Source of the DNA: Cellulosimicrobium cellulans | GTDB lineage: Bacteria > Actinomycetota > Actinomycetes > Actinomycetales > Cellulomonadaceae | Direction of reading: 5' to 3' | NCBI RefSeq assembly: GCF_016921195.1 | Contig: NZ_JAFGYF010000003.1 | Location: forward strand, 310,001 to 374,000 | Length of the DNA stretch: 64,000 nucleotides | Shown: positions 12,164 to 20,145 of the stretch, piece after piece | Position numbering within the stretch: position 1 is the stretch's first letter | Layout: every line of letters begins with the position of its first letter | The notes under the pieces: model-generated | Seen by the model: only the letters and a program-made list of their open reading frames with translations | What the model was told of the DNA's origin: nothing | Database searches by the model: none | Position numbers and translations under genes: made by a program

Positions 12164-13141
12164 TCAGTCGCGCAGCGCGAGGCGGCGGGCCAGGACCGCG
12201 CAGACGACGAGCTGGAGCTGGTGGAACACGATCACCGGGACGGCGACGACGCCCGCGACGGCGACCGGGAACAGCACGCTCGCCATGGGCAGACCCGTGG
12301 CGAGCGACTTCTTGGACCCGCACATGAGCAGCGCGACCCGGTCCTCGGTCGAGAGCCCCAGCGCCGCGCCGCCCCACCACGTGGCCGCGAGCATCACGGC
12401 GAGGACGAGCGCGCTCACGACGAGCAGCGCGACGATCGACCAGCCGGACACGCTCGACCACACCCCGGCCGACGAGGCCGCCGCGACCGCGCCGAACACC
12501 ACGACGAGGATCGTGCCGCGGTCGACGCCGAGCGTGAGCCAGCGCCGTGCCCGGACCCAGTCCCCGGCCCACGGCTGGAGGAGCTGTCCCAGGACGAACG
12601 GCAGCAGCAGCTGGAGCAGCACGGTGCGCAGGCCGCCGAGCCCACCGGTGGGACCGTCGGCTCCCCCGCCGGTCCCCGTCATGAGCCACAGCACGAGCAA
12701 CGGGGTGATCACCATGCCCGCGACGTTCGACACCGTCGCGCCGCAGATCGCTCCCGCGACGTTGCCGCGCGCGACCGACGTGAACGCCACGGACGACTGC
12801 ACGGTCGACGGGAGCAGGGACAGGTAGAGCATGCCGGCCGCCAGCGGCGCCCCGACGAGCGGCTCGATCGCCCACGCCGTGACGAGCCCGAGCGCCGGGA
12901 AGACGACGTACGTCGCGGCGAGGATCCCGCCCTGCAGGCGCCAGTTGCGCAGCCCCGCCCAGACCTCGCGCGTGGACAGGCGCATGCCGTAGACGAGGAA
13001 GAGGACGGTGACCGCGACGTCCGCGGCGGCGTCGACCACGCGCTGCGCGTCCGGTCCCACCGGCACGACGAGCCCGAGCACGAGCACCACGAGCAGCGTG
13101 ACGACGAAGGGGTCGACCCACCTGCTCAGGACTGCGCGCAC
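12164..13141 (-). CDS. SBF-like (bile acid:sodium symporter family) transporter
   Basis: A 325-residue protein with about ten hydrophobic helices. Family marks include VDPFVVTLLVVLVLGL at the N-terminus, YGMRLSTREVWAGLRNWRLQ, the SLLPSTVQSSVAFTSVARGN motif and CGSKKSLATGLPMASVLFP near the C-terminus. This is the SBF-like branch (PF13593 type), whose substrates in bacteria are mostly unknown and may be small organic anions. The start at 13141 (MRAVLSRWVD) puts the first helix right after a short basic N-terminus. It has no obvious operon partner. Confidence 0.85.
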   Translation of the reverse strand: MRAVLSRWVDPFVVTLLVVLVLGLVVPVGPDAQRVVDAAADVAVTVLFLVYGMRLSTREVWAGLRNWRLQGGILAATYVVFPALGLVTAWAIEPLVGAPLAAGMLYLSLLPSTVQSSVAFTSVARGNVAGAICGATVSNVAGMVITPLLVLWLMTGTGGGADGPTGGLGGLRTVLLQLLLPFVLGQLLQPWAGDWVRARRWLTLGVDRGTILVVVFGAVAAASSAGVWSSVSGWSIVALLVVSALVLAVMLAATWWGGAALGLSTEDRVALLMCGSKKSLATGLPMASVLFPVAVAGVVAVPVIVFHQLQLVVCAVLARRLALRD

Positions 13142-13196
13142 GGGGATCGAGCCTAACCCGGCCCGCGACCCGCGCGCCGCGCCGACCGCGGGCCGG

Positions 13197-13330
13197 TCAG
13201 AACAGCGCGTACCCGCCGTCGACCGTCACGACCGCGCCCGTCATGAAGCTCGACGCCGCGCTCGCGAGGAACACGACGGGCGGGCCGATCTCCTCCGGCT
13301 CGGCCCACGCGGGACAGCCGACCACGGGGC
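13197..13330 (-). pseudogene. C-terminal remnant of a short-chain dehydrogenase
   Basis: On the minus strand, reading back from the stop at 13197-13199, about 40 residues match the C-terminus of a classical SDR: WAEPEEIGPPVVFLAS, ASSFMTGAVVTVDGG, YALF then stop. There is no start codon and no Rossmann fold or catalytic YxxxK. Homology stops abruptly near 13325, a few bases from the end of the next gene, so the 5' part of the gene has been deleted. It is clearly protein-derived because SDR-specific residues and the stop are in register. Confidence 0.75.
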
Positions 13331-13333
13331 GTG

Positions 13334-13789
13334 TCAGAAGTCGAAGAGGTCCTCGAGCCACGACTCCTTCTTCTTCCGCTTGCGGTAGCGGGGGTCGTAG
13401 CCGTCGCGCCCGTCGTAGCGGCGGTCGCGGTCGTCGCGGTAGCGCTCGTCCCGGTACCGGGCGTCGCCGTACTGCTCGCCCCGGTAGCGGTCGCGGTCGT
13501 CATACCGGCGCTCGTCGCGCCGCTCACCGTACCCGGGCGAGCCGTAGTCCGCGGCGGGTGCCGGTGGGTACGACGTCGGGGCGGGCGGGGCCGCGGGGGC
13601 CGGAGCGACGGGCGCAGCGGCGACCGGACCGGCCGCCTCGGCGGCGATCTCGCTCTCCAGCGAGCGGTCGATGATCTTGTCGAGCTCGCCGCGGTCGAGC
13701 CACACGCCGCGGCACGTGGGGCAGTAGTCGATCTCCACGCCCTTGCGCTCGGTCATGACGAGCACGGTCTGGTCGGTGGGGCATAGCAT
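13334..13789 (-). CDS. zf-TFIIB zinc-ribbon protein with Arg/Tyr/Asp-rich low-complexity tail
   Basis: A 151-residue protein. Residues 1-40 form a TFIIB-type zinc ribbon: MLCPTDQTVLVMTERKGVEI then DYCPTCRGVWLDRGELDKII, with cysteines in CPxD and CPxC contexts. An Ala/Pro linker follows, then about 55 residues of repeating RYRDERYRDDRDRRYDGRDG type, and an acidic-aromatic end KKKESWLEDLFDF. The tail is probably disordered. ATG 13789 has GAGGAGG upstream. The function is unknown; this arrangement is seen in many bacteria. Confidence 0.82.
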   Translation of the reverse strand: MLCPTDQTVLVMTERKGVEIDYCPTCRGVWLDRGELDKIIDRSLESEIAAEAAGPVAAAPVAPAPAAPPAPTSYPPAPAADYGSPGYGERRDERRYDDRDRYRGEQYGDARYRDERYRDDRDRRYDGRDGYDPRYRKRKKKESWLEDLFDF

Positions 13790-13889
13790 GTCTGCCTCCT
13801 CGCGGGACGGGCCGGGCGCGGTCGACGCCCGCACCGGGTACTGCGGAGTCCAACGCGGCACCCGCACGCGCGGTTCCCGCCCGGCCGCG

Positions 13890-14321
13890 TCAGCCGGTGC
13901 GGCGATCGCTCGCGAGCCGGTCGCGCAGCTCGTCGGCCCGGTGGACCTCGTCGTCGAGGGCGGCGAGGGCTGCGGCGACCCGCGGGAGAAAGTCGGCCCC
14001 GGCCCGGAACCACTCGGCCCCTTCGAGGAAGCGTTCCGCCGCAGCGTCGTCGTGCAGGGCGAGCGCGAGGTCGGCGCGGAGCACCAGGGCGCGGAACCGC
14101 ACGCGCTCGGCGACGCTGCGGGTCCGCACGCCCTCGGCGGCGAAGGCCCGGTCGAGGACCTGGGCGGCTCCACCGGGGTCTCCCGCCGCGCGGAGGATGC
14201 GTGCGTGCTCGAGAGCGCGTCCCAGGTCCGGCGGTTCCTCGGCGCCGCGGCGTGGCAGCCCGGGCACGAAGGCCCCACCAGCCACGCCGCACCTCCCGCC
14301 TCCCGCCGACAGCCCGACCAC
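13890..14321 (-). CDS. hypothetical alpha-helical protein, TPR-like
   Basis: A protein of about 143 residues, start GTG 14321 chosen because GAGGG precedes it at 5 nt. From residue 30 it is helical, with a pattern like tandem tetratricopeptide helices (DLGRALEHARILRAAGDPGG, AAQVLDRAFAAEGVRT, RFRALVLRADLALALHDDAA). No enzyme motif is visible and I do not recognise a family. The N-terminal 25 residues are Gly-rich. Confidence 0.55.
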   Translation of the reverse strand: MVGLSAGGGRCGVAGGAFVPGLPRRGAEEPPDLGRALEHARILRAAGDPGGAAQVLDRAFAAEGVRTRSVAERVRFRALVLRADLALALHDDAAAERFLEGAEWFRAGADFLPRVAAALAALDDEVHRADELRDRLASDRRTG

Positions 14322-14372
14322 ACTAACCCTCGTGGTGCGGCCCGGCACGGCGGGAGGCGGGAGGCGACCCGG

Positions 14373-15506
14373 TCAGCGCTGCACGCGCGCGCTGCCGCCC
14401 GAGGCGAGCTTGCGGACCTCGGCGAGCGACGCCGTCGACGTGTCGCCGGGAGTGGTCATCGCGAGCGCGCCGTGGGCCGCCCCGTACTCGACGGCCTCGT
14501 GGATCGAGCCGAGCTCCATGAGCCCGTACGCGAGACCCGACGCGAACGAGTCGCCGCCACCCACTCGGTCGAGGATCTCCAGCCCGGGGCGGTGGGTCGC
14601 CTCGGCGAAGCCCTGCACGCGCGACCACGCGATGGCGCCCCAGTCGTTGACGGTCGCGGTCCGCACGCCGCGCAGCGTCGTCGCGACGACCTGGAAGTTG
14701 GGGTACTCCTCGGCGGCCCGCGCGATCATCGCGCGGAAGGCCCCGGTGTCGAGGTCGGTGAGGTTCTCGTCGACGCCCTCCACCTCGAAGCCGAGCGAGG
14801 CGGTGAAGTCCTCCTCGTTCCCGATCATCACGTCGACGTACCGGGCGAGGCGGCGGTTGACCTCCTGCGCACGCTCGACGCCGCCGATGCCCTTCCAGAG
14901 CGAGGGACGGTAGTTGAGGTCGTAGGACACGACCGTCCCGTGGCGGCGCGCGGCGGCCATGGCCGCCTCCGCGACGTCGGCGGACGACTCGGACAGCGCG
15001 GCGAAGATGCCGCCCGTGTGGAACCAGCGCACGCCGCGGCCGAACACGTCGTCCCAGTCGACGTCCTCGGGCCGGAGCTGGGCGATCGCGGTGTTGCCGC
15101 GGTCGGAGACGCCGACCGCGCCGCGCACGCCGAACCCGCGCTCCGTGAAGTTGAGCCCGTTGCGCACGGTGCGCCCGATGCCGTCGTACTCGCGCCACTG
15201 CACCCAGCGCGTGTCGAGGCCGCCGGTGAGCATGAGGTCCTCGACGAGGCGCCCGACCTCGTTGTCCGCGAGCGCGGTGACGACCGCGCCGCGCAGACCG
15301 AACGCGCGGCGCAGGCCGCGCGCGACGTTGTACTCGCCGCCGCCCTCCCACGCGTCGAAGCTGCGGGCGGTCTTGATGCGGCGCTCGCCCGGGTCGAGGC
15401 GCAGCATGACCTCGCCGAGGGCGACGACGTCGTAGGCGCTCTCGGCGGCGGGGCGGACGGCGAGCGGGGGCCGGTCGGTCGTGGGCGTCGCGGTCGTGTC
15501 GGTCAC
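14373..15506 (-). CDS. kdgK: 2-dehydro-3-deoxygluconokinase (PfkB family)
   Basis: A 377-residue ribokinase/PfkB-type sugar kinase. Seen: VALGEVMLRLDPGERRI, GGGEYNVARGLRRAFG (substrate region), VVSYDLNYRPSLWKG, GNEEDF, and the catalytic anion-hole motif RVGGGDSFASGLAYGL with the catalytic Asp. Together with the adjacent KDPG aldolase gene it converts 2-keto-3-deoxygluconate to pyruvate and glyceraldehyde 3-phosphate. GTG 15506 lies 3 bp after the eda stop, with GGAG inside the end of eda, so the two are translated from one mRNA. Divergent IclR regulator upstream. Confidence 0.9.
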   Translation of the reverse strand: MTDTTATPTTDRPPLAVRPAAESAYDVVALGEVMLRLDPGERRIKTARSFDAWEGGGEYNVARGLRRAFGLRGAVVTALADNEVGRLVEDLMLTGGLDTRWVQWREYDGIGRTVRNGLNFTERGFGVRGAVGVSDRGNTAIAQLRPEDVDWDDVFGRGVRWFHTGGIFAALSESSADVAEAAMAAARRHGTVVSYDLNYRPSLWKGIGGVERAQEVNRRLARYVDVMIGNEEDFTASLGFEVEGVDENLTDLDTGAFRAMIARAAEEYPNFQVVATTLRGVRTATVNDWGAIAWSRVQGFAEATHRPGLEILDRVGGGDSFASGLAYGLMELGSIHEAVEYGAAHGALAMTTPGDTSTASLAEVRKLASGGSARVQR

Positions 15507-15509
15507 GGG

Positions 15510-16169
<660 letters not shown>

Positions 16170-16189
16170 CCTCGCTCCGTTTCGCTATG

Positions 16190-16208
16190 GTGAACATCTG
16201 TTGTTCAC
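16190..16208. promoter_or_regulatory. GTGAACA palindrome between eda and the iclR gene
   Basis: GTGAACA-TCTGT-TGTTCAC, a perfect 7-5-7 inverted repeat, sits in the 70-bp divergent region, 21 bp from the eda start and 31 bp from the regulator start. It is close enough to both promoters to repress both. Proposed operator of the adjacent IclR protein, with a keto-sugar acid as likely effector (inference). Confidence 0.72.
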
Positions 16209-16239
16209 TACGGAACGCACTCTAGGCGAAGGAGCGACG

Positions 16240-17130
16240 ATGGCGGAAGCCGGGACGGCGGCGTCGGGCATCCCCGAGGGCGACGCGCAGGCGACGACCG
16301 GTCCGCACGGCAGCCCGCTGGGGAGCGTGGACAAGGCCCTCACCGTGCTCGAGGCCCTCGCCGGGTCCGGCCCCGCGGGGGTCGCGCTCGGCGACCTGTC
16401 GCGCTCGCTCGGGCTGCACAAGGCCTCGCTGCACCGCACGCTCGCGGCGCTGCGCTACCGCGGCTACGCCGAGCAGGACGCCGCGACGGGCGACTACCGG
16501 CTCGGCCCTGCGGCGACCGCGCTCGCGACGGTCTACCTCGGGGAGGAGAACCTGCCGGCGCTCCTGCACCCGGTGCTCGTCGCGGTGTGCCGGGCGACCG
16601 ACGAGCTCGTCCACCTCGGCGCCCTCGCGGGGACCGAGATCGTCTACCTCGACAAGGTCGAGCCCGCGCGCGCCGTCCGGGTCTGGTCGGCCGTGGGCCG
16701 GCGCCGCCCCGCGGCCACGACGGCGCTCGGGCGCGCGCTGCTCGCCCACCGGCCGCTCGACGACGGCGCGCTCGCCTGGTACGCCGCGGCCGCCCCCGAC
16801 GAGCACCCCGTCTCGCCCGCCGCGCTCCGCGCGACGTGCGACGCGACGCGGGCGAGCGGCTTCGCGACGGAGACCGAGGAGAACGAGCCGGGCATCAGCT
16901 GTGTCGCCCTCCCGATCCTGCGAGGTGGGCAGTCCGTGGCCGCCGTGAGCGTCACGGCGCCGGCCGAGCGCCTCGGTGCGCGACGGCGGCGCGAGATCGA
17001 GGCGGTCCTGCGCGACGTCGTCCCGCCCCTGCTGCCCCCGACGCTCGCCGTGCCCGACGCCGCGCTCGGACGGTCCGGCGCGCCCGTCGCCGCAGGCACC
17101 CGTCGACCGGCGACGGGTGCCGCCCTGTGA
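16240..17130 (+). CDS. IclR-family regulator of eda-kdgK
   Basis: A 296-residue IclR protein. The N-terminal winged HTH reads SVDKALTVLEALAGSGPAG, LGDLSRSLGLHKASLHRTLA and DYRLGPAATALA; the C-terminal effector domain has LVHLGALAGTEIVYLDKVE, ATTALGRALLA and ENEPGISCVALPILRGG with the usual Cys in the ligand pocket. ATG 16240 has GAAGGAG at 16228-16234. Divergent from eda-kdgK, so it most likely represses that operon and itself. Longer upstream reading is antisense to eda and is not part of the gene. Confidence 0.88.
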   Translation: MAEAGTAASGIPEGDAQATTGPHGSPLGSVDKALTVLEALAGSGPAGVALGDLSRSLGLHKASLHRTLAALRYRGYAEQDAATGDYRLGPAATALATVYLGEENLPALLHPVLVAVCRATDELVHLGALAGTEIVYLDKVEPARAVRVWSAVGRRRPAATTALGRALLAHRPLDDGALAWYAAAAPDEHPVSPAALRATCDATRASGFATETEENEPGISCVALPILRGGQSVAAVSVTAPAERLGARRRREIEAVLRDVVPPLLPPTLAVPDAALGRSGAPVAAGTRRPATGAAL

Positions 17131-17173
17131 GAGAGTTCAACGGCAGCGACGGAATGACGGAAGGGCCCGCGCG

Positions 17174-17557
17174 ATGACCGTCCTCGTGGCGTACAACGAC
17201 TCCCCGCAGGGCGAGACCGCGTTCCGTGCGGCGGTCGCCGAGGCGGTCCACCGCTCGACAGCCCTCGCGGTCCTCGTCCTCACCCCCCAGGACGCCGACG
17301 CGGGCGTCCCCGCGACCCTCGCGCACCTGCTGGACACCCTCCCGGCCGAGGTCGCACGCCCCGAGATCACGTACCGGCCGGAGCACCTCGACCCGGCCGA
17401 GGCGATCATCGACGAGGCAGAGCGCACGGCGCCCGACCTCGTCGTCGTGGGCGCGCGCAAGCGCTCGCCGGTGGGCAAGTTCCTCCTCGGAAGCACGACG
17501 CAGCGCGTGCTCCTCGACTCGCCCGTCCCGGTGCTGGTGGTCAAGGCGTCCCACTGA
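17174..17557 (+). CDS. universal stress protein (UspA family)
   Basis: A 127-residue single-domain Usp: MTVLVAYNDSPQGETAFRAA at the N-terminus and the ATP-binding end motif VVGARKRSPVGKFLLGSTTQ, RVLLDSPVPVLVVK, matching G-2x-G-9x-G(S/T). A cytosolic nucleotide-binding protein induced by stress or low oxygen in related organisms. ATG 17174 lies 43 bp after the iclR gene on the same strand, so co-transcription is possible. Confidence 0.87.
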   Translation: MTVLVAYNDSPQGETAFRAAVAEAVHRSTALAVLVLTPQDADAGVPATLAHLLDTLPAEVARPEITYRPEHLDPAEAIIDEAERTAPDLVVVGARKRSPVGKFLLGSTTQRVLLDSPVPVLVVKASH

Positions 17558-17573
17558 CACCGTGCCGACGGGC

Positions 17574-17618
17574 GTCGCGGCGCGGCCGCCCGGTCCCCCG
17601 GGACGGCCGCACCGCGAC
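17574..17618. terminator. bidirectional hairpin between uspA and qorB
   Basis: GTCGCGG-C-GCGGCCG (17574-17588) pairs with CGGCCGC-A-CCGCGAC (17604-17618), a 14-bp stem with one C-A mismatch; the loop contains a further CCCGG/CCGGG stem. It lies between two convergent genes and ends 4 bp from the qorB stop. Confidence 0.65.
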
Positions 17619-17621
17619 CTC

Positions 17622-18500
17622 TCAGCGCTGTGCGACGGCGGCGCGCAGCCCGTCGACGAGCGGCGTCGTCGGTCGGCCCAGCAGACGCCCGAGCTCTCCC
17701 GACGTCTCGGCGAGCAGCCCGTCGCGGATGTTGCCGTCCAGCGCGACGACGAACCCGGCCGTGCCCTCGTCCAGGCCCGCGCCGAGAAGGAGCGCGCGGT
17801 GCTCGTCGGGGGTCACGCGCCGGTAGGTGACGGGGCGGCCCAGCACCTCTGTCGCCGCGGCGGCGAGGTCGTCGAACGTCCACGCGACGTCGCCGCTCAG
17901 CTCGTACACGGCGCCTGCGTGCGCGGCGGCGTCCGCCGTCGCGGCGAGTGCGACGACCGCGGCGGCCTCGGCGTAGTCGGCGCGGCTCGCGCTCGCGACG
18001 CGGCCGTCACCCACGCTCGACACGATCTCGCCGGACTCCCGGGCGCCCAGCACGTCGCCGACGTAGTTCTCGGTGTACCAGTTGTTGCGCAGGATCGTGG
18101 TCGCCAGGCCCGACGCCGCCAGGAGCTCCTCCGTGGCCTTGTGCTCGGGCGCGAGGACGAGCGCCGAGGTCGTGGCGTGCGGCGCGCTCGTGTAGACGAC
18201 GCGCGAGACGCCGGCAGCCCGCGCGGCGTCGACCACGTTGCGGTGCTGGTCGACGCGCTGCCCGACCTCGGAGCCCGAGACGAGCACCAGCACGTCGACG
18301 TCCGCGAGCGCCACGGCGAGGGTCTGGGGCCGCGCGTAGTCGGCCTCGCGAACCTGGACGCCCCGGTCGGCGAGGTCGGCGACCTTCGCCGTCGTGCGCG
18401 CGGCGGCGACCACCGCGGACGGGTCCGCCCCGTGCGCGAGGAGGGACTCGACGACGAGGCGGCCGAGGTGGCCGCTGGCTCCGGTGACGGCGATGGACAT
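17622..18500 (-). CDS. qorB: NAD(P)H:quinone oxidoreductase, QorB/NmrA type
   Basis: A 292-residue atypical SDR/NmrA-like reductase. It follows E. coli YtfG/QorB closely: ITVTGASGHLG-type Rossmann start (VTGASGHLGRLVVESLL), VREADYARPQTL, VSGSEVGQRVDQHRNVVDAA, PEHKATEELLAASGLATTIL, RNNWYTENYVG and RADYAEAAA. Predicted to reduce quinones with NADPH in the cytosol. ATG 18500 has GGAGCC upstream. Divergent from an HxlR regulator, an arrangement typical for quinone- or thiol-sensing control. Confidence 0.9.
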   Translation of the reverse strand: MSIAVTGASGHLGRLVVESLLAHGADPSAVVAAARTTAKVADLADRGVQVREADYARPQTLAVALADVDVLVLVSGSEVGQRVDQHRNVVDAARAAGVSRVVYTSAPHATTSALVLAPEHKATEELLAASGLATTILRNNWYTENYVGDVLGARESGEIVSSVGDGRVASASRADYAEAAAVVALAATADAAAHAGAVYELSGDVAWTFDDLAAAATEVLGRPVTYRRVTPDEHRALLLGAGLDEGTAGFVVALDGNIRDGLLAETSGELGRLLGRPTTPLVDGLRAAVAQR

Positions 18501-18562
18501 ACGAAGGCTCCTTCGGTGCGCGAGGGCACGACCGGGCGGTCGCGCCGTCCCAGCATGCGCTT

Positions 18563-18592
18563 ACTTTTCGAAAGTGCCAACTAGTCGCTAGT
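18563..18592. promoter_or_regulatory. twin 13-bp palindromes in the qorB/hxlR region
   Basis: ACTTT-TCG-AAAGT (18563-18575) and ACTAG-TCG-CTAGT (18580-18592) are two perfect 5-3-5 palindromes with the same TCG centre, 17 bp centre to centre. ACTA/TAGT half-sites resemble operators of HxlR-type regulators. A TATCCT -10-like box (18632-18637) lies 6 nt before the hxlR ATG. Confidence 0.7.
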
Positions 18593-18643
18593 GCGGTCTA
18601 TGTCACAGTGCTGCGGCACTGGCTGGCGCCGTATCCTGGGGCG

Positions 18644-19063
18644 ATGACGACCGACGCTCGCACCGTGGAGGACACCGAGGACCACGGACCGACGGACGCG
18701 ATGGTGGCCGACGTCTTCCAGCGCGGCTGCACGTCCCGGCACGTCCTCGAGGCGGTCACCGGCAGGTGGGGCGTGCTCACGGTCGCCGGTCTGCGCGACG
18801 GCGCGGTCCGTTTCAACGCGCTGCGTCGCCGCATCGACGGGGTCAGCGAGAAGATGCTCGCCCAGACGCTCCAGTCCCTGGAGCGCGACGGCATCGTCGT
18901 GCGCGAGGTGCGTGCGACGATCCCGCCGCACGTCGAGTACTCCCTCACCGACCTCGGGCGCCGCGTCGCCGACAGCCTGACAGGGCTCCTCGACGTGCTC
19001 GAGGGCTCGGTCGCGGAGGTCGCGGCGTCCCAGCGCGCGTACGACGAGCGCCGGGACGCCTGA
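18644..19063 (+). CDS. HxlR-family transcriptional regulator
   Basis: A 139-residue winged-helix protein with the HxlR core: CTSRHVLEAVTGRWGVLTVAG, VRFNALRRRIDGVSEKMLAQ, TLQSLERDGIVVREV and PPHVEYSLTDLGRRV. A single N-terminal Cys (RGCTSRHVL) stands where thiol-sensing relatives carry their redox cysteine. ATG 18644 is preceded by a TATCCT box at 6-nt distance, so translation is probably leaderless. The longer reading from 18608 lacks family similarity. Likely represses qorB. Confidence 0.86.
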   Translation: MTTDARTVEDTEDHGPTDAMVADVFQRGCTSRHVLEAVTGRWGVLTVAGLRDGAVRFNALRRRIDGVSEKMLAQTLQSLERDGIVVREVRATIPPHVEYSLTDLGRRVADSLTGLLDVLEGSVAEVAASQRAYDERRDA

Positions 19064-19066
19064 GGT

Positions 19067-20143
19067 TCACGTCGGCGAGCGCAGGTACCAGACGACGAGC
19101 GCCGCGACGACGAGCAGGCCGGCCAGCACGGCGAGGACGATCTTGCCGACGCTGTAGGGGCGCCGCCCGATCACCTGGCCGGTGTTGGCGTTGACCATGA
19201 CCTGCCACTGCTTGCCCGCGTACACGTACGTCGCGATCCACAGCGGGAGCAGCACGAGCTTGAACATCACGTCCGCGTAGGCCGTGCGGATCGCGCCGAC
19301 CCGCTGCTCGTCGCCCCCGATGTCGCGCTCGACGTCGTCGCGGATGACCGACGCCATCTTCTGCTTGGCGCGGTCCAGGCCGGCCGGGGGCTCGACGTCG
19401 TACCGGGCCGCCGCGAACCCCGCGAGGTACTCGGCACGGAACGGCACCGCGTGCGACAGCGGCCACGGGCCGAGCCGGGCGAGGTCGCGCTCGGCCACCT
19501 GCGACGACGCGGGGACGATCACGTCGTCGAAGTCACGCGCGACGTGTCCCGACACGGGGGTCCAGGCCACCCGCCGCTCCCGGGTCTCCTCGTCCCCGTT
19601 CTTGACGGTCACGTAGTAGGCGTCGCCCCGCTGCCCCGAGTACGCCGACGACGTGCGCGCGTCGAACGTCCAGTGCGGCACGTACGAGCCGTGCAGCGAC
19701 TCGGTGTCCCCGACCTTCTTCAGCTCGCCGGGGGCGAACCAGCGCGAGCGCACCCAGCGCCGGAACGCGTCGCGCGCCTGCGCCTGCTCCACGCCGAACG
19801 GCACCACCGCCTCCGGCTGCACCAGACCGTCCGTCTCGGCCGTCGCAACGAGGTGCCCGCCGCAGAACCGGCACGCGACGGACAGGTCGGTCCCCCGCGT
19901 CGTCGCGCCGCAGCCGTCGCACGTGAGGACCCGCGCGTCGACGATCCCGGCGCGCACCCCGCCCTGCGCCGCGGCCCACGCGTCGAACGAGTGCTCGGCG
20001 ACCGCGTCCCCGGCCGCGTGCACGATCGCGACGGTCCCGCCGCACGCGACGCAGCGCAGGTGCTGCGTGCCGGGCGCGTACGCGAGCTGCGACCCGCACG
20101 CGTCGCAGCGCGTGCGGACGAGCTCTCCCTGGGTGTCGCTCAC
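19067..20143 (-). CDS. double zinc-ribbon membrane protein, YdjG-like
   Basis: A 358-residue protein. Two zinc ribbons open it: RTRCDACGSQLAYAPG...LRCVACGG (residues about 8-35) and LTCDGCGATTRG...ACRFCGGHL (about 75-105). A beta-rich middle follows (SYVPHWTFDARTSSAYSGQ, RRVAWTPVSGHVARDFDDV), then two C-terminal hydrophobic segments (VMFKLVLLPLWIATYVY and KIVLAVLAGLLVVAALVVWY). Start GTG 20143, 2 bp after the stop of the SPFH gene. Bacillus YdjG, a zinc-ribbon membrane protein, is encoded with the SPFH protein YdjI and PspA-family YdjF, so a membrane-stress scaffold role is plausible (inference). Often mis-annotated as primosomal protein N'. Confidence 0.72.
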   Translation of the reverse strand: MSDTQGELVRTRCDACGSQLAYAPGTQHLRCVACGGTVAIVHAAGDAVAEHSFDAWAAAQGGVRAGIVDARVLTCDGCGATTRGTDLSVACRFCGGHLVATAETDGLVQPEAVVPFGVEQAQARDAFRRWVRSRWFAPGELKKVGDTESLHGSYVPHWTFDARTSSAYSGQRGDAYYVTVKNGDEETRERRVAWTPVSGHVARDFDDVIVPASSQVAERDLARLGPWPLSHAVPFRAEYLAGFAAARYDVEPPAGLDRAKQKMASVIRDDVERDIGGDEQRVGAIRTAYADVMFKLVLLPLWIATYVYAGKQWQVMVNANTGQVIGRRPYSVGKIVLAVLAGLLVVAALVVWYLRSPT

Positions 20144-20145
20144 CG

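Noticed and set aside
20000-20143. Primosomal protein N' annotation for the zinc-ribbon gene at 19067-20143
   Set aside because: Only zinc ribbons are shared. There are no helicase motifs, and two C-terminal membrane segments argue against it.
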